Assembly (NCBI GenBank): GCA_008921705.1
Contig: VFFE01007583.1
Location: 3,407,622-3,471,621 of the forward strand
DNA: 64,000 nucleotides
Direction of reading: 5' to 3'
Source of the DNA: Burhinus oedicnemus
Taxonomy: Eukaryota > Chordata > Aves > Charadriiformes > Burhinidae
Part shown: one piece after another, positions 36,491 to 50,823 of the stretch
Position numbering within the stretch: position 1 is the stretch's first letter
Layout of the letters: each line of letters opens with the position of its first letter
Position numbers and translations under genes: made by a program
The notes under the pieces: model-generated
Told to the model about the DNA's origin: nothing
The model's input: the letters and a program-made list of their open reading frames with translations, nothing else
Database searches by the model: none

Positions 36491-39400
36491 CTGCCGATAT
36501 GATGATGGAGATTAAGGAGGAGCGTGACTTTTAAAAAGTGTTCCAGGGTATGTACACATGCACGAGCCCCACGCGTGTAGGTAGCGGACATGATGTGCCT
36601 ATGGAATGTGGGTGCGTCCGTGCATGTGTGTGTGTATAAAGCATCAGACTGACAATTGAAGTTGGTTTCTAAGAAACAGTTTGTTTCTAACACAGTTTGG
36701 TGATGTGATAAGCCTGACTGTTTGCTGAGGGTGAAGAGTTAAAATTGTCGCATGCTGTGCAAAGGATTTTTATATCATTATATTAATCTTAAATTAATTT
36801 AAATAACTTTATTAAATTTACTTAGGTATCTGCTTTGTTTGCTTGATTGGATTACCCATTAAGAGGACTAGATTTCCCTCAAATGTGGCAATACGCATGT
36901 TGCTATAGCTACCCCGGTTCTGACTATTTTTTCCGTAAAGCAGGAGTTCTGAACAGCCTTCCTGTTCCAGGATCTGAAACAGTTCTCCCATAATTATTGT
37001 ACTCACATGTATCTTGCATTTAAGACATCAGGAGTTTGTGTTTTGTTCACCTCTTGAGAAATAGTAAGGACCTTCATCTGAGGATATTTAAACTTCACTT
37101 AGGTACAGGAGGGGACAAAAGGTGTTTGAAGAACACCTTTGAAATTAAGAGTTCACAGAAGGGACAGTGAGGAAACCCTGAGGAAGGAGAAGTAAAAGCC
37201 CTCCTCTGCAAGAAACAACTAGTGGAAAAGTAAAGAGGAAAGGCCAAAACCCAAAATGCAGCAGAGGTGTAAAAGCTCAGCAGTCAGACAACTATCTATA
37301 AGGTTCCATCCACTAGGAAATCCTAGAGATGGGGAAAACATGTACAGCTTTTTGTGTGTGCTCTTCCGTTGGTGGAGGACATCACTGGAACTTGCTTCCT
37401 ACCAGGACCAGGGGAGAAATCTGACCTGAGGTTCAAGTTCTCCGTGCAAAGCTTCACCAGAAAGAATCCTCTGAAGATGTTCTCTGAGTACCAAGGGCCT
37501 AACACTGTCTATCTAGAGTGGTCCAGGTGCACACTGCAGTCCACATTCACCAACAACCCCCTGACACTGGTCCTCAGATGAGACTGTAAGGGAGAATGGA
37601 GGAGCGTGCAAGCAGGTGGGTGAAGGAAGGTGTGAGGAAGATGTTTTTTATGACTATTGTGTAGACAGGGCAAATGAAATTTTATTGCCTTGATGACTAC
37701 CATCTATCCCATCTGCCCTTGTGGCCACAAATGACATCTAAGCAATCTTTTTTGCACGACTCTTGATGCTTCACCTAGAAGCAAACACAATTTATAGCTC
37801 AGACTTTCTTATGCAATGTGGATACCAACAGGCTGACGGAGAAATAGGGTAGAGCTGGTGGCACAAATGCAGAGTGTGAGGTCAGGGGGTGCAACAGCCT
37901 TTCCGTATTTGTGCTTGACAAGCTGTGTAGACATAGCCTAGAATTATCACCGTCCTCTACTCCATCGACATCTCTGGTATTTCCTCCAAGCCCTGCAACT
38001 GGCAGCACTGGATTCTTATTTTACCTGGCATCTGTTGTTTCCTTCAGACCAAATGGTAGCCAGTGTGTCTCATACACTTTAATATCATATTAGCAAAGCC
38101 CCAAAATATGTTCGAACACTGGGAATGTGGTTTCCTAAGGTTACACGTTGTCAACTGTTTTAAAGTGCAATTCAGGGTTTTTGAGTGAGGTAAACAAAAT
38201 AGGGAAGAAGTTTCTACCCAAGTAGGAGTTTTTAGCTTTCAGTCTGCCTGAAAATCCTTGAAGTTGGTTCAACAAATAGGGAAGAAATAGTTGGCTCTGT
38301 GAGGCATGCCCTACCCCCTTGCAGTGACTGACTGCCTCACCTCAATCAGCCCCAACTGTTTGGACCGAAGAACTGACATTTAACCTTGATTTCACATTTC
38401 GTGGAATGCCAAGTCCAAAGGCTTTTATTATTCAACAGTTCGTCTAAGCAGAAGGGTGTGACTCTTTGCAGAAACTGAGATTTCAGACGTGATGAGTATC
38501 AAGTTACACCCTTATCGCACATTGAATTACTTTACAATTTCTAATAGCACAGGGTAGACTGCCCGGGATGTGCAGTAAAATCTCGCCATTCATCAGCAAA
38601 TACTATAAATGTGACCTTATGTTCCTCGAATGAGCTGTAGATGCAGTTCACATTTCCCTGACCCCATCTGTCACCCATCTCGCCTCTCCTGAGACCTCTC
38701 TCAGCTCCCTAAGGGCACCCTTTCCAAGAAGTAGGCAGGTCCCTCCACTTCTTTCTCAGTTACGAGCTAATGATCTCCTTAATTCCATCTCCAGGCTATA
38801 CCTTCATGCCAGCTGAGCATGATGCTTGCCCTTTACGTGCTGTGGGACCTCCGCCTGGAATTCAACTCACGCTTTGGATAAGCATAACTGAAATAGCCCC
38901 CTTCTCTGGAGAGCCTCGTTACACTTTGGGCTCAGGTCTCTGCATGACAGCTTTTGCAAGTGACAATTTCCTCTCTTCCCTCTTCCAGGAATCAGGTCCT
39001 TAACAGATCGCTGTCTTTCCATTGCTCTCCTCTAATCTTTGGCAAATAACCCTGATACGGGGAGAGGAGCATGGACTGACGAGTCACCTTGAAGCTGTAA
39101 ATCTGTTTGAGGGGATGCTGCTTAATTAGGGCACTGTTTTGATCTTTCCTGCACCTTTTTTTAGCAACCACTCATGATCTAATGTTAATCATTCAGATAA
39201 GGATACTCTGCCACACAGATACGCTGAGGTTATGTGATATGCAGCTAAGTAATACATGCTAAAGTTCAAGCTTTGTGCTAAGAAGCTAATGATGAAGTTA
39301 TCCACATCAAGGACACCCTGACCCAGTAACCTTAATAGAGACAGCTTCCCTTTTAGCATGGGTGCGATGCAGAGGGCTGTGCTCATGTGCCTGTTCCTAA

Positions 39401-41653
39401 CAATCTTAAAGCGGTGCCTTGCCCAGGGATCATTATTCCTCTTTGATCTCCCCCAGGCACAGTCTTGGTCATCACCGGCCACTCTACTTAGTCAAATGCC
39501 TTCTGGATATCAAGAATCAGAGAAAACAGGATATGCATCAAAAATCTGTGTCCTGGCAAAATGTAGCAGAGACTGACTTCTGTAATCTCTTGTATACTGA
39601 GGCATCATCATCAATGTGCTTGAAAATTAATGATAAGAAAGAAGTGGTGCCTTTCCCAGCCACTGATGACCTTTTGTCTAGAGAGCTATTGCCTTCCCTT
39701 CTTTATCCATGACAATTTCATGTTCGTTTCTCTCCTCTCCCCCACTGGCATCATTTCCTTTGAAACCAGTTGTTCTTGCTGTTACCCTCTCCTCTTTTCT
39801 TTTTTATTTTTTTTTCCTTGTACATGTAGCCTTATAGTACAGAGCACCTTACTTCTCTTTTATGCTCAGGAGAGAATCCTTGAATAAGATAGGATTAAAA
39901 AGCCTGACCTTCCGTTCGTCTAGCTCCATGGATTTTAATCTGTTTATACTGGTGAGGTCTCGAGCAAAACATATCTGCTATGTGTTCAAAGACTTTGTTC
40001 ATCTTGGTCCTCGCTTTGTAATCTGTATTTTGAGAACTAGCACTTTGCCACTATCAAGAAACTTTGCTTAAATAGGGAAATATGATTCATTTTGAACTTC
40101 ATCAGTATGGGATATTCAGCTCTAAACTGTTTAAGAGTGAATTGTTTATCTTAGGTTTTAGAAACAAAGAAAGATATTCTTCATATTTTCTTAAAGTAGC
40201 CCATTGTGCAGTTCTCCAAAATAGCAGAATAATGATGTTTAATTACACTGGGATACACTGAACTCCCAGCACACTTGTTTAATCAAAAGTAAATGTTGCA
40301 TCTGCAGAAGTTTTTTAACAATGTGTTATGACTACAGCATGTCATATAATATGTTATTAAACACAATTGAGAAAGTAATATAAAAACATCTGTTCTGTAG
40401 AACAATGATATTTTAACACAAATATCCTTCTATATTACCAGCCTGCTACAGAAAATGAGAAACTGTAATAAATGTAATATTTTATCTCCTTCTATTTTCA
40501 AATTTGGCTTTGGCATCTTTCAACTTTCAACTACTGACTGCTCAGTATGGTACTGAAGTTACCCAAAGACGTATTATATAATTTATTTATATAATTGGTT
40601 CCAGCAATATGCTGAGTGTTGTTTGAAGCATGGTGATAAAAACAGCTCTCGCCGCAAATTATTTACAGTCTAGATAGAGGCATGGTCCAATTCCCTCACA
40701 GCTTAAAAGCTCAAGATACAAACAGCCTTCAAAAATGTTAAGGATCGCACTGGTTTCCAGAAGTTTCGCTCAGTACTAGCAAGCTGACCCTGCGGCTTTT
40801 GCCCAAAGCCTCTGTTGCGGACAGCAGTGTTACACGGGGTTACCTTCCACTCTGTCTATCTGACTTCTTCAGGCACCCTCAGTCTCTTGCTGATGGGCTC
40901 CAGAACTGGACAAAGGTAATTTCGGTTGTAATCCACCTCGCCTCCGGTTCTTGCACGCTGGAGTGCAGGAGTTTGCCCGCTCAGGAGTGAGGCAAGGGAC
41001 CTTCTCCGCTCCTTACACAAGTGAGGAAAAAACCTGTGTAAACTGTGAGGGGAAGGGACGGCCCCTGCCCCAGGAAAGGAGTCTTCCAATAAGCACGGTG
41101 AACCATATGAAACACAGTAATATGGTGGCCGTTAATTAAACCATTATGCAAAAATTGGTTGCTTCAGCGATTCACTGGCATCAGACATTTCTAAAATACA
41201 TGCCGTCCCACCCAGATTTTTCATGAGCTGCGATCTTGGGACACGTCTCTCTCGCCAGCTGTGCAGGGGTGATAGCATTTGTCACGCGGCGAACCAGAAG
41301 CAGACGAGACGGGGATGATTCCTGCAAGGCAGCTTGAACAGGTTACGGTACCTCACGCTTCACCTACCACCAGCAAGCCTTCTCGCAAACAGAGCTTTGC
41401 ATGAAGCAAACCTTCAGGATCGCCGCTGCTTTATTCTTACATGAACCAAGTATCAGCCGGCACTCACCAGCTATCTTGCTCTCCGAACAATGTTTAATTT
41501 ATTGGATTGTTTCATTTATCGCAACCACAAGGGTGCTTTAAAGCTTGAAATGTATTATGTCACTGAGAAATGCATGCTCAGAGTGGGCAAGCTATCCTGC
41601 TGTTGCTGTCATTACTATGGTCGTTAAATAAGATGGCCAGAGTTTTAATTGTT

Positions 41654-41691
41654 CCCCTAATCATTGCATCATATCTTGTTTGGATTAGGGG
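41654..41691. promoter_or_regulatory. Inverted repeat of homeodomain-type sites
   Basis: CCCCTAATC (41654-41662) and GATTAGGGG (41683-41691) form a perfect 9-bp inverted repeat with a 20-base loop. The right arm with its preceding G gives GGATTA, the core bound by K50 homeodomains (OTX/PITX type). The surrounding 200 bp are unique and AT-rich. Binding is inference. Confidence 0.3.
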
Positions 41692-44600
41692 AAAATGCTG
41701 TATGGGCTAGCGGCTGTTCCAAAAAGTGTCAGAAATTAATCATCTGCTGTCTCACTGTGGCCTGGGGACGCTGACCTTAAGGAAAACAAACCACAAATCA
41801 CCTCTCCATCAACAGACGCGGCTGCTGAGCTGTATGGCTCTGATTGCCCATGTGCTGATAGGAGAAGTGGGCCTGACACCACTGGCATTACTAGGTGAGT
41901 CCTCCACCTTGGAAAGACTGATAAACGCACAGTCCCAGTGTCCACCCCTTGTCCTTGGCCCGCCAGGAAAGAGGAACCAAAGAAAAGGCTAGTTTTCTTG
42001 AGGACACTGCCCAAAAGCTGAAGGCAAGACCATACTGGTTTTAGATGGTAGCTTTCCAGAGGGAGTCGGCATGGGTTTTATCTGGCCAACTGCCTCAAAA
42101 CGAGTCGCTCTAAATCAGTCCCCTGGAATCCAGGCAATGTAAACCTTTCCTGTCCCCAGCACATGCCAGCATTCACAGCTGCTGAGATGTGGGCATACTC
42201 CTGCGTCCCAAAAATAAATTGTGACCATAGCCGATATACCCAGCCCTGCACCCGGGGCTACAACTGTCTTAGAGGCCAGCTGTGGAGAATGCAAGGCACT
42301 TAGATAATTAGGAAATGCTAGCTATAGAAGGGAAGAGAACACAGCAAAATATTTTTCATAACTTGTGAGATGAGAAGCCAGGGAGACAATAGATACAAGT
42401 TAAGACAGGACAAGAACTGAGGTGGACAGAATGAAAGGGTTTTGGAGGGCAGAAAGCGCTGATGCTTTGACCTACCTCCAAACTGTTGTCCATGTCTTCT
42501 CTGGGTGGCTTTGATGGAGCTGTGCTGAATTACACCACCTGGAGGCTCTGACTTATGGGGTCAAACTGGCTGAGAAGGTTTGTGCCATAATCTCTCAGTC
42601 CTTGCAAGAGCCAAGAGAAGAATGGGAGAGCGGCACCCTGCAAAGTGCCAGGTAATGTAAAATGCCCACTGGAGTGTCCCATCACCTTTAATATGGTGGC
42701 TGATCTAGTGACTTTGATTGCCAAGTCATTGGAACTTAGGAAAAAGTGGTGAACAGTGATTTCAAATGGACATGGCTCAAACTGTGAAAGTGTTAAGAAC
42801 TGCCTTGTATCTTGAAGAACATTTCAACTGCAGGAAAAAGAAATCATGCCCACAGCTCAGTATTCAGCCCTTTCTGTCCTGATCCCAAGAGGCAGGTTGA
42901 TTGCCAGACTCCCATTTTCTACTGGTAAGGGCTGAAGCTGCTCAGCCCCTCAGAGAGGCAGATTCTGTGGCTCTTTATGAGGAACATTTGCATTTAGTGA
43001 TGATCTTAACCACTAGCTGAAAGAACACTGCAGTCTGCCATAGTCCCAAATGCATCAGATAAAAATGATAATATAAGAAGATAACTGGCTGGGACTAACT
43101 GTGTTTAAATTCTCAGTTCTCCAACAGGAAGGAAATCTGCATGAAATACAGCTTATAAAAAAATTATATATCCTACAAGAATAGCCTAGACACCTTTTGT
43201 AAAAGACAAATGGTTTAATTATAAACCGATGCTGCTCAGGGTACATTCTCCTGTCTTTACTACTGTGATTCTTGGAGCTGAGGGTTTGTGGTTATTCTTT
43301 TTAATTTTAATTTTGGGTGGAAGATAACTCTGTTTGGAGAGGAAACAGAAAAGAAATGAGGTCAGGGAATTTAAGAGAAGACATCACACAGCAGCTTCTC
43401 TCCTGCTCCCGGTCATGAAATAAATTAAGTAATAGCTCCTCTACATACAGTGTTCACCTTTCCGAGCTGGGGATCAGAGTTACACAGACAAGACCATGGG
43501 GAACTCTGTCTCCCTATAAAGTAAAGAAGATGCCAGGGCAGGTTGCGAATTGCTGACACAGGTGGTAACTTGCCACTCAGAAAAAAAAGACATGGTCAAA
43601 ATGTGCTGGATAGAGATCATGGAAGGGATGATTAGTCAGTTTATGAACTGCCTGAAATCTAAAGGCCGTGTTCAACGATGTGCCCTCTTTCACATGTGCC
43701 ATGTTGTCTGGACCCATTGTCTTACCACATAAAGTACTGGGTTTTTTCTTTTTTCCCCCCACACCTAGACTGTATAATTGGCAGCCAGTAAAAACTTCCT
43801 GAGAAAATAAACCGAATCTCCATTTCCAAATGGCATAAGAACCATTAAGTATAACGAAGGATCCTGAGAGAACTTAATTTCTCTGCATGTACTTAAATCC
43901 ATAGTCTGTTTAAAACATGACTTTTAACTGCAAAAGTAAAGTTTGAAATATTTTGAAGTGGGAATTCCCACATCCTAGTATTATATGTACCAAAGAGCTG
44001 TGTCACCTGAAATGTATACATTTGGAAATCAAGTATGGATCAGGAAAAATGGAGCCATTCAAATTAACAACAGCATCTGCCTATTTTTCCTGGGTATAAG
44101 TGACTATGCTAGCACGGTGTGCTGTAAAGGAATCGTTCAGTTCACTGCTGCTCAAAGAGTATGGCACCTTGTCTTACGTTTGGTGTTGACAATAACTGAG
44201 TTCACCTTTTCTGTACGTCAATTTGCCTACCAGAAAATCTGAAATAATTATACACAATCACTGCATACATTCAAGCAACGGTAGATAAAATGTAATATTT
44301 AGGGAAAGGCATCAAGCAAAGATCCCAGGGTCCAGCCATGCTGGCACTCCGCAGAGGATTTTTTTTCATCCTTGTTTTCATTTACTCAGTCCATTTTCTG
44401 TCTTATCTGCTAGTCTCACACCCTTCCCACGTCCCCACCAGTGCACAACACCTCTCCCCTGCCAGCCCCAGGTGGGGTCGAGGCGTGCAGACTTGGCCAG
44501 CCTTTGGCGTGCAGAGCAGCCATCCATTGAGGTCCTGAGACCTGGCTGCATCCTTTCCTGCCGCAACCACCCACAAGGATGCCTCAAAATAATAAGATAA

Positions 44601-46250
44601 TTACACTGAAAAGGAAAATTCTGGCACAGACGTTTCCGATTTATTATCCCCTAATAAAAGGACCATTTGTTACTCAGCCACGTTGCCCCTCCTAGTGTGA
44701 CTAGGTCAGCTCCCATCAGACCTAGCTTGTCTCCTTCTTCAGGCCCCATTTTAGATGGGACCAGGTGAGCTTGCTGAGGTTTGGCTACTCATTTGATTTT
44801 TCACTGGAAAGTTGAGAGTCTTGGACTCATCATGACCAGCATTGTAACAGGCAGATAGGAACCAGTTTGGTGAAAGAAAGGCTTACCGCAAAAAAAGGCT
44901 GGTCTCCTGCACCTCTGGGTTTGCTTGGAGGATGCACAGCTTCTTTAGGCTCCTACTGACTTCACAAACAAGGCTTGTAATGTGGTTCCTCCATGAGGAA
45001 CTCATTCACTGAAACACCTCAGCGCCTGAGGATAACAAGTCAGGCTGATCAGCTCTATCTCACACAGAGAGACAGAAACAAGAGGGTAACACTGGCCGTG
45101 CATGACATACTGTCCCAGCTGAAATGTAAGACTGCACAAAGCAGGAGGACATCCTGCGAGTCTTATGTTCACATGTGACATAGGATTATATCACCATAAA
45201 TTATTATGGCTTGCTTTCTTCTAGTTCTGACAGATATAGATGTGAGCACAAAGGACAATACGGGTCATTGAGTTTCTCTGCATTTTTACGTCATAGATGT
45301 TCAGCTCTGAAATGTCCAAAGATTATCCATTTCCTCTTATACCATCTGCAACATCCTAGAACAAGCGCAAAAGCCTTTTAGTTAAAACCTAAAATAAAAG
45401 CTCAGATTCTGCAAGAGGCCCAGATCATGGGAGTGAATTTCTAGCACAGACACTCATCTTGGCTTTATTTCAGGAGGCTCTGAGTGTACCATGCAATTAG
45501 GCAAACTCTTACCCGTCACATCCCAGCACTGGAGCTCTACTGACTTGTGTGAGACGTAGAAGATGCTCTGACCCTGCAGTCCAGCAGCCTCCTTCGAACT
45601 GAACAAAACTAAAGTGTGGCATTTTTCTTGTTCTCCCTGCTGTAGTTGCAGGAAAGATAAATTTTGAAGCGGACAAGAGTAAATAGCACCATTTCATTCT
45701 TGCTCTAGATCTGGTAGCCATTCTTTGCTTCTGTGCTAGGCAGCTGAAGTCTCGTGGGATGGCTTCTGAGACGCAGACACTGGGAGCTGAACACAGCAAA
45801 CCAGATTGCAGGCAGCTTGGGAGATTTTGTCCTTTCCTAAACTAGGACAACACTGGAGAATACAACAGACATCCTATTTCCCTTAGCAGTAACCACATTC
45901 GCAGGTAGGGGCAAAGCTATTCAGCCCTTCATCATTCATACTTCATTCAGTCAGGAAACATATTATTGCCTCATAAAATGGGACACCTGTCTCATTGTCC
46001 ATTAAATATTAACAGCAGCACCATAGAAATGGACTGTAATAGTTTTATTATAGTAATGTCCTGGGTAAATCTTATTACAGTGTAGCGTGGATATCAACAA
46101 ACAGAAAGAAAGTACGAAAACATGAATTTTATATAAAAATTGCAGACTGATGTGATTTAGACGCCACCGCATCCTTCTTGCTTATCGCTTCTGAAGTATC
46201 TTTTATATCAGGAGATATCAAAGCATTTGTCAAGGACTGCAAAAGGCCTC

Positions 46251-46625
46251 TACAGCGTGCTTCTGCCGCAGAGGAAATCCAGGTAGAGGTGGCACCTGGA
46301 GCCGGCACCTGGAGCCGGCTGCATCAGCCTGAGGAAAAGCGGTGCAGAAATAGGCCCGGCACCCTGTCGCCCGCTCCCCGGCACCCTCTTTTATCCACTT
46401 AACGCTGCTTGCTATATAAGGGACAGCACGCCACGTCTGCCGGCGATTTATATCCCACGCAAATCTCATTAGCTCTGCTGCCTGGCTCCTGAACTTTGGT
46501 GGCAGAGTGCACCAAACGAGTGTCTGAGAGCTTTGCTTAAAAAAGCCACGGACTTTGCGCTTCCTTGCTTCAGCCCGGGCAGGAAGCGGCAGCACAGAAA
46601 TACCGCACCAAGGGCTATTCCGAGT
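46251..46625 (+). promoter_or_regulatory. CpG-rich promoter-like island with TATA box
   Basis: By eye 22 CpGs fall between 46255 and 46622, in about 55% GC, giving an observed/expected ratio near 0.8. A strong TATATAAG box is at 46413-46420 on the plus strand, preceded by GC-rich sequence. A start site would be expected near 46443-46450. A 13-bp tandem duplication (GGCACCTGGAGCC) lies upstream at 46291-46316. No coding gene follows, so if active it would drive a non-coding RNA, or it may be a distal promoter or enhancer. Confidence 0.35.
46291..46316 (+). repeat. 13-bp tandem duplication
   Basis: GGCACCTGGAGCC occurs twice head to tail without mismatch, inside the CpG-rich island. Confidence 0.95.
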
Positions 46626-49600
46626 CTGACCCTCAACATCCCTCTTCCTTGTGGATAAGGCTCCACAAGCCTCCGGATCAGGCTGGGAGTCTCCAGAGTA
46701 CAGGCTTTCTTGGGGGCTTTCCAGTTGGTCCCAGGTTTAGCTGAGCTGGGAAATCTGCAAGAATAGCTTTTGTCCCACCGTTGCTTTATTCCTGTTTCCC
46801 AGCCTCGCTGAAACAAAAGAGGCAAGGGCAACATTTTTTTGGCGGCGCAGATGAATAAGATTTTCCTGGAATGAATAAAAAGGTCAAATTTGATTCCCGG
46901 CACAACTCCTGCGCATTTCTAGCTCATGGGCCCTTGCCTAGGCGCAGCCGCTTTGTGCTCAAAAGCCAGTCATCACCTTTTTCCCCAGCTTTAGTCTGTT
47001 TTACGGCAATTTATTTAAAACACCCAAGCAGATAAATGGTATATGTTAATTTTGTGGACCCAAATCAGTAGTTAATGCCTTAACGTGAAAGACAGAAAAC
47101 CGCTGAAGACTTAGTGTTGGGGTTTCTTCACGTTTCTCAAATAATTCCAGAAAACAAAGCTTTCAGACTAGAGTAGGGGGAGACACTCTCGGTCAGGTTA
47201 AACTGTTGTTCTTGTGCTCTGCTCACTTCAGCAGCGTCCAAACGATGCAGCCTGGAATAAGGTCAAAATTGAACTGGGAAACGGTGACTTCAGCTGAAAT
47301 TTGTAAGTTCATAAACCAGTCAATAAATTGCAAATTACTCCAAGTAATTGGCAATAAAATCTTACCTATGCAGTACCTTCGTACACTCTCGGTATGTTCT
47401 TTCCTAAAAAAAAAGGGTGTCACTTTTAGAAATAATTCAGAGAAGTCTTTATTTAATATTAGTGCTATTTTTCATGTGACTTAGTCTGTAATAAATTCAG
47501 ACTTTTGTCATACTCATGCATCTACCATAGAAGCCATGAGGGGGAAAAGAAAAATTATGGTAAGTTCTAGGAAGACAAAAGCTTCCTGCAGTAGGTTTTC
47601 CATATGTCACAATAGTCCTTAAAGGGAAGGAATATGAGAAGGAATATGTAACCGTCTAGTCTCTATTTCTTGCCTTGGTAGAGTTTATACCTAGGTATAG
47701 TTCCAGACTAAACAGTGTGTGGGAATCAGAGGGAAAGAGGGAATTCTATCTTTAAGGAAGGACATGTTTTGTAGAGATTTGGGAGGAAGGGGGAGGTGTT
47801 AGCAACACTTGGTGTTTGAAGCTGATCAGGGACTTGTCAGACTCAGTTCCAGGACAGATACTCAGGGGTTTTTACAATTATAGGGACCTGATAAATGCTG
47901 TTTGGGACTATCCCAGGAGCTGGCTGAATGATGAGGAGAAGATTTACAAATGTATGTGTGAATAAATAACCTTACAGTTACTTCGAGGGTAGAAGCTTTT
48001 ATTACTTGAGCTGTTTGTAGGGCCACAGTATTTGTTCCTTTGAAATATTTATCTGATCTGAAATAGTAAGAAGTGGTTGTTTTACTGACTTCTTTTTTTT
48101 TTTTTTTTGCCAGTTGCTCTTGAATGTTACCCTGTTAAACTTTTTCAGTTATCTAGTCCAGGTGCTACAATTATGCAGTATAACCCAGCGTGATAAAGGC
48201 AGTAAATAATCAGAGCAAACAACTTGCAAAGTAACTATCAGCAGACACACCACTCACCCAAACCAGCTAGCAAATTTTTGCAACAAATGATATTTACAGG
48301 CAAAAGTAGGAAAAATTTCATGACTGGCGTACAGTCCAGAGAAAAGACAGAATGTCACAGAAATTTATGCAATGCTGGCTTCAACGATCTTAGTAACTTT
48401 TCTTCCAATACATGTTATTTATACACTATTTATTGAACTTGGCCTTGAAGTGGAACATGAACCCATCAAGTACATTCTGTACCTTAGAGAATTTATATTC
48501 TGTCATTAAAAAACAGTATTAATGGATACTACTGTGTTTCAGATCATAAAGTTCAACTCTGGATTAATGAGGAGCATGTATCAATGTTTTATTATACTTG
48601 AATAGACAAATTTAAAAGGATTTTCTTTCCGCAAAAGATCAGTGTCACATTTAGTGCCACAAAGGCTTCACTCACATGTCAAAAATGAACTTCTTCAATT
48701 TCTGAAAAAGCTGTTGCTTAACGAGTTATTTACATATAGTTACGAAGACAAAAAATGGAGACTATAGAGCTGAGTTATATAACTGTTCTGAGGCTGAAAA
48801 ATGTAAACAAATAAAAAAATAGAAGCAATAATCCAGTTCAGTTGTGTCTAATGGCAGATAATGTTGATGATAAGTACTGTAATATGTTCTGCCTTCTTAT
48901 CTGGAAAGACCACAAATAATGACTAACTACTGATAAAAATAACAATTCCCTTCGCAGACTCGCTTTTTCCCCTCCAACTACGTGTGGACTCTGTGAACAA
49001 AAGCCCTGTGATGATGACAACTTCTGAGTAACTTATGTGTTGTCTTGGAATAAATTTTTAATTTATGACTGTGTTGATTACCCTGGCTGAAGAGGGAAAA
49101 GCTTGGAGCTCCCAAACCCCCACCTCCTCTGCTTTTTCATCCTCCGATGTTTTATTTTCCCAGCAGTCCAGCTGTACTCTCCTCATACTGTGTGTATTGT
49201 CAGGATTATCTTCAGCCATGTGAACTATAAACACGGCTCACTGCAGCCCAGCTAATGGTGTGGCAGAGGGCCAAGAAGGAAAATCGACCTCTTCGTCTGA
49301 GAGACATCTGGAAAACGGACCCAGGAAGGGTCTTTCCCTCACTCTGCTGGAAGACCTCTGACACCATGATGATAAAGTAGAGTCCCCAAAATAACGGAGC
49401 AGTTGTTCCCAGGTGATGGGGTACTCCTGGGTAATCATGATGACCACAAGGATTTCTTCTTCTTTTCTTCTTTTTTTTTGAAGTTATGAGGGAAAGAAAG
49501 ACTTGTCCCCATTTCTCACCAGAGGTAGGGATGTTCTTCAGCAACACGTTTTCAGAGACCAAAAGTCAGAACTCAGGGCACTCAGTTTCCAGTCACTATG

Positions 49601-50817
49601 AATTTGGGTAATGCAGTTTCTCCATGTCTCAGAGTCATCACATCTAAACATGGGAAGCAAATCATCCCACTGGTTTGTAAGGTGTCCTTGTAGCTGTAAT
49701 GTCCAGTGCTGAGCTTACTGCTACAGGAAAGTATTTTATCTTACTGAAGTCTACCTGAAGAGTAAGGATAAGGTTTAAAACCACTTAACACCCCTGTGGA
49801 AAACAAACTCTCTTTAAAATTATTGGGTAGTAAAGGCCAAAGTGGGAATTAAGAACATAAAAAGCTCTCTGCCTCTGTATCTGCGATGCTACTGATATAA
49901 CAAGGAGTACCAGGGCTAGTCCCTAATTAAAAGAGAATAGTTGTCTGATTAATGGGCAGCAACAGATGGCATCAACGGAAGTGGCGTTTTTAGCTTTCCT
50001 TAGCCATTCTTCAAAAAATGCTTATTTCAGGCTGTGGTGAAATTCTCTTCCATGAGGTATCTCCTATAAATGCATGCTCCCTCTGCAAATTCCTCAAGTG
50101 CCCGGGAAGCGTCATTCAGAATAGAGCAGCTTATCAACCTTAACGGGAGCTGTCATTAATGCTCAAAACATATTTTTACTTCCTTACATCACATGCCACT
50201 TACTTTACAGTTTGGTGAAGGAGAAAGAAGGGCTTCATCTCCAGCCCCGGTTACTGGTGTGCTGCGCAGCCACGCAGACGCTGGAGTCAGCAGTGTCGGA
50301 GCACGTGTGGGAGTCCGACCTCCAGCAACCCCTGGCATGTATCTAAACTTTAGACTAGATTAAAGGTCAAACTTTGCTTCTGCCTTTTTTTGACTCAGAG
50401 AGCCAATGTCCTCGGGCAAGCAAGCTATTATGTTTTATTTCATCAGTTAGTGGAAAGCAGCTGTACTGCTTAGCATAATTAACGAGGAGGTCAGACAGTA
50501 ATGCTTTGTATACAGCAGTGTTATATGCAGCACTAAGGCAAATGATTGCCCATAAAAACAGTGTCTTGTAAAAAGGGAGGGGAAAATCCACCTCCCTTGA
50601 AGAAAAAATTAGGAGCGCAGTATTTCCTTTTAGTTATTGCTAAAAACATTTCCCCTTCGGGTCCTTCAAAGCCAGAAAATCATTTCCCAAAAAAAAATCG
50701 GGAAGTAATCCGCAGCAGTTCTCACTACTGTTTACTGAAAATTTGTAACTGACTGTTGTAAATATACATGAAAGATATCTATGTGAAAGGAAGGCAATTG
50801 CACACCATGCTGTATTT
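46626..50817. other. Intergenic sequence
   Basis: No gene is supported. It has a T run at 48091-48108. A possible degraded MIR-like segment lies at about 49595-49690 (CAGTTTCTCCATGTCTCAGAG then AAACATGGGAAGCAAAT). Confidence 0.55.
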
Positions 50818-50823
50818 GCTACC

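Larger units (their letters stand above)
32876..46250. other. Intergenic sequence with few recognisable elements
   Basis: No gene is supported over 13 kb. It holds a (TTTG)5 run at 35684-35704, an AG dinucleotide run at 34039-34054, a CpG-rich patch at 36192-36490, a possible repeat-derived TGTGTAGACATAGCC near 37925, a possible L3-like scrap near 40630-40690, and the inverted repeat at 41654-41691. Long AT-rich unique stretches (40.1-40.6 kb, 41.45-41.7 kb) may be conserved regulatory DNA. Confidence 0.55.

Noticed and set aside
37690..37945. TGTGTAGACATAGCC near 37925, similar to old hAT termini.
   Set aside because: No opposite terminus found. Kept only as a remark.
46230..46903. Minus-strand frames of 121 and 144 codons across the CpG-rich island.
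   Set aside because: Explained by GC content. No domain recognised.
49595..49690. MIR-like wording (CAGTTTCTCCATGTCTCAGAG).
   Set aside because: Too degraded and lacks the GGGCAAGTCAC core.
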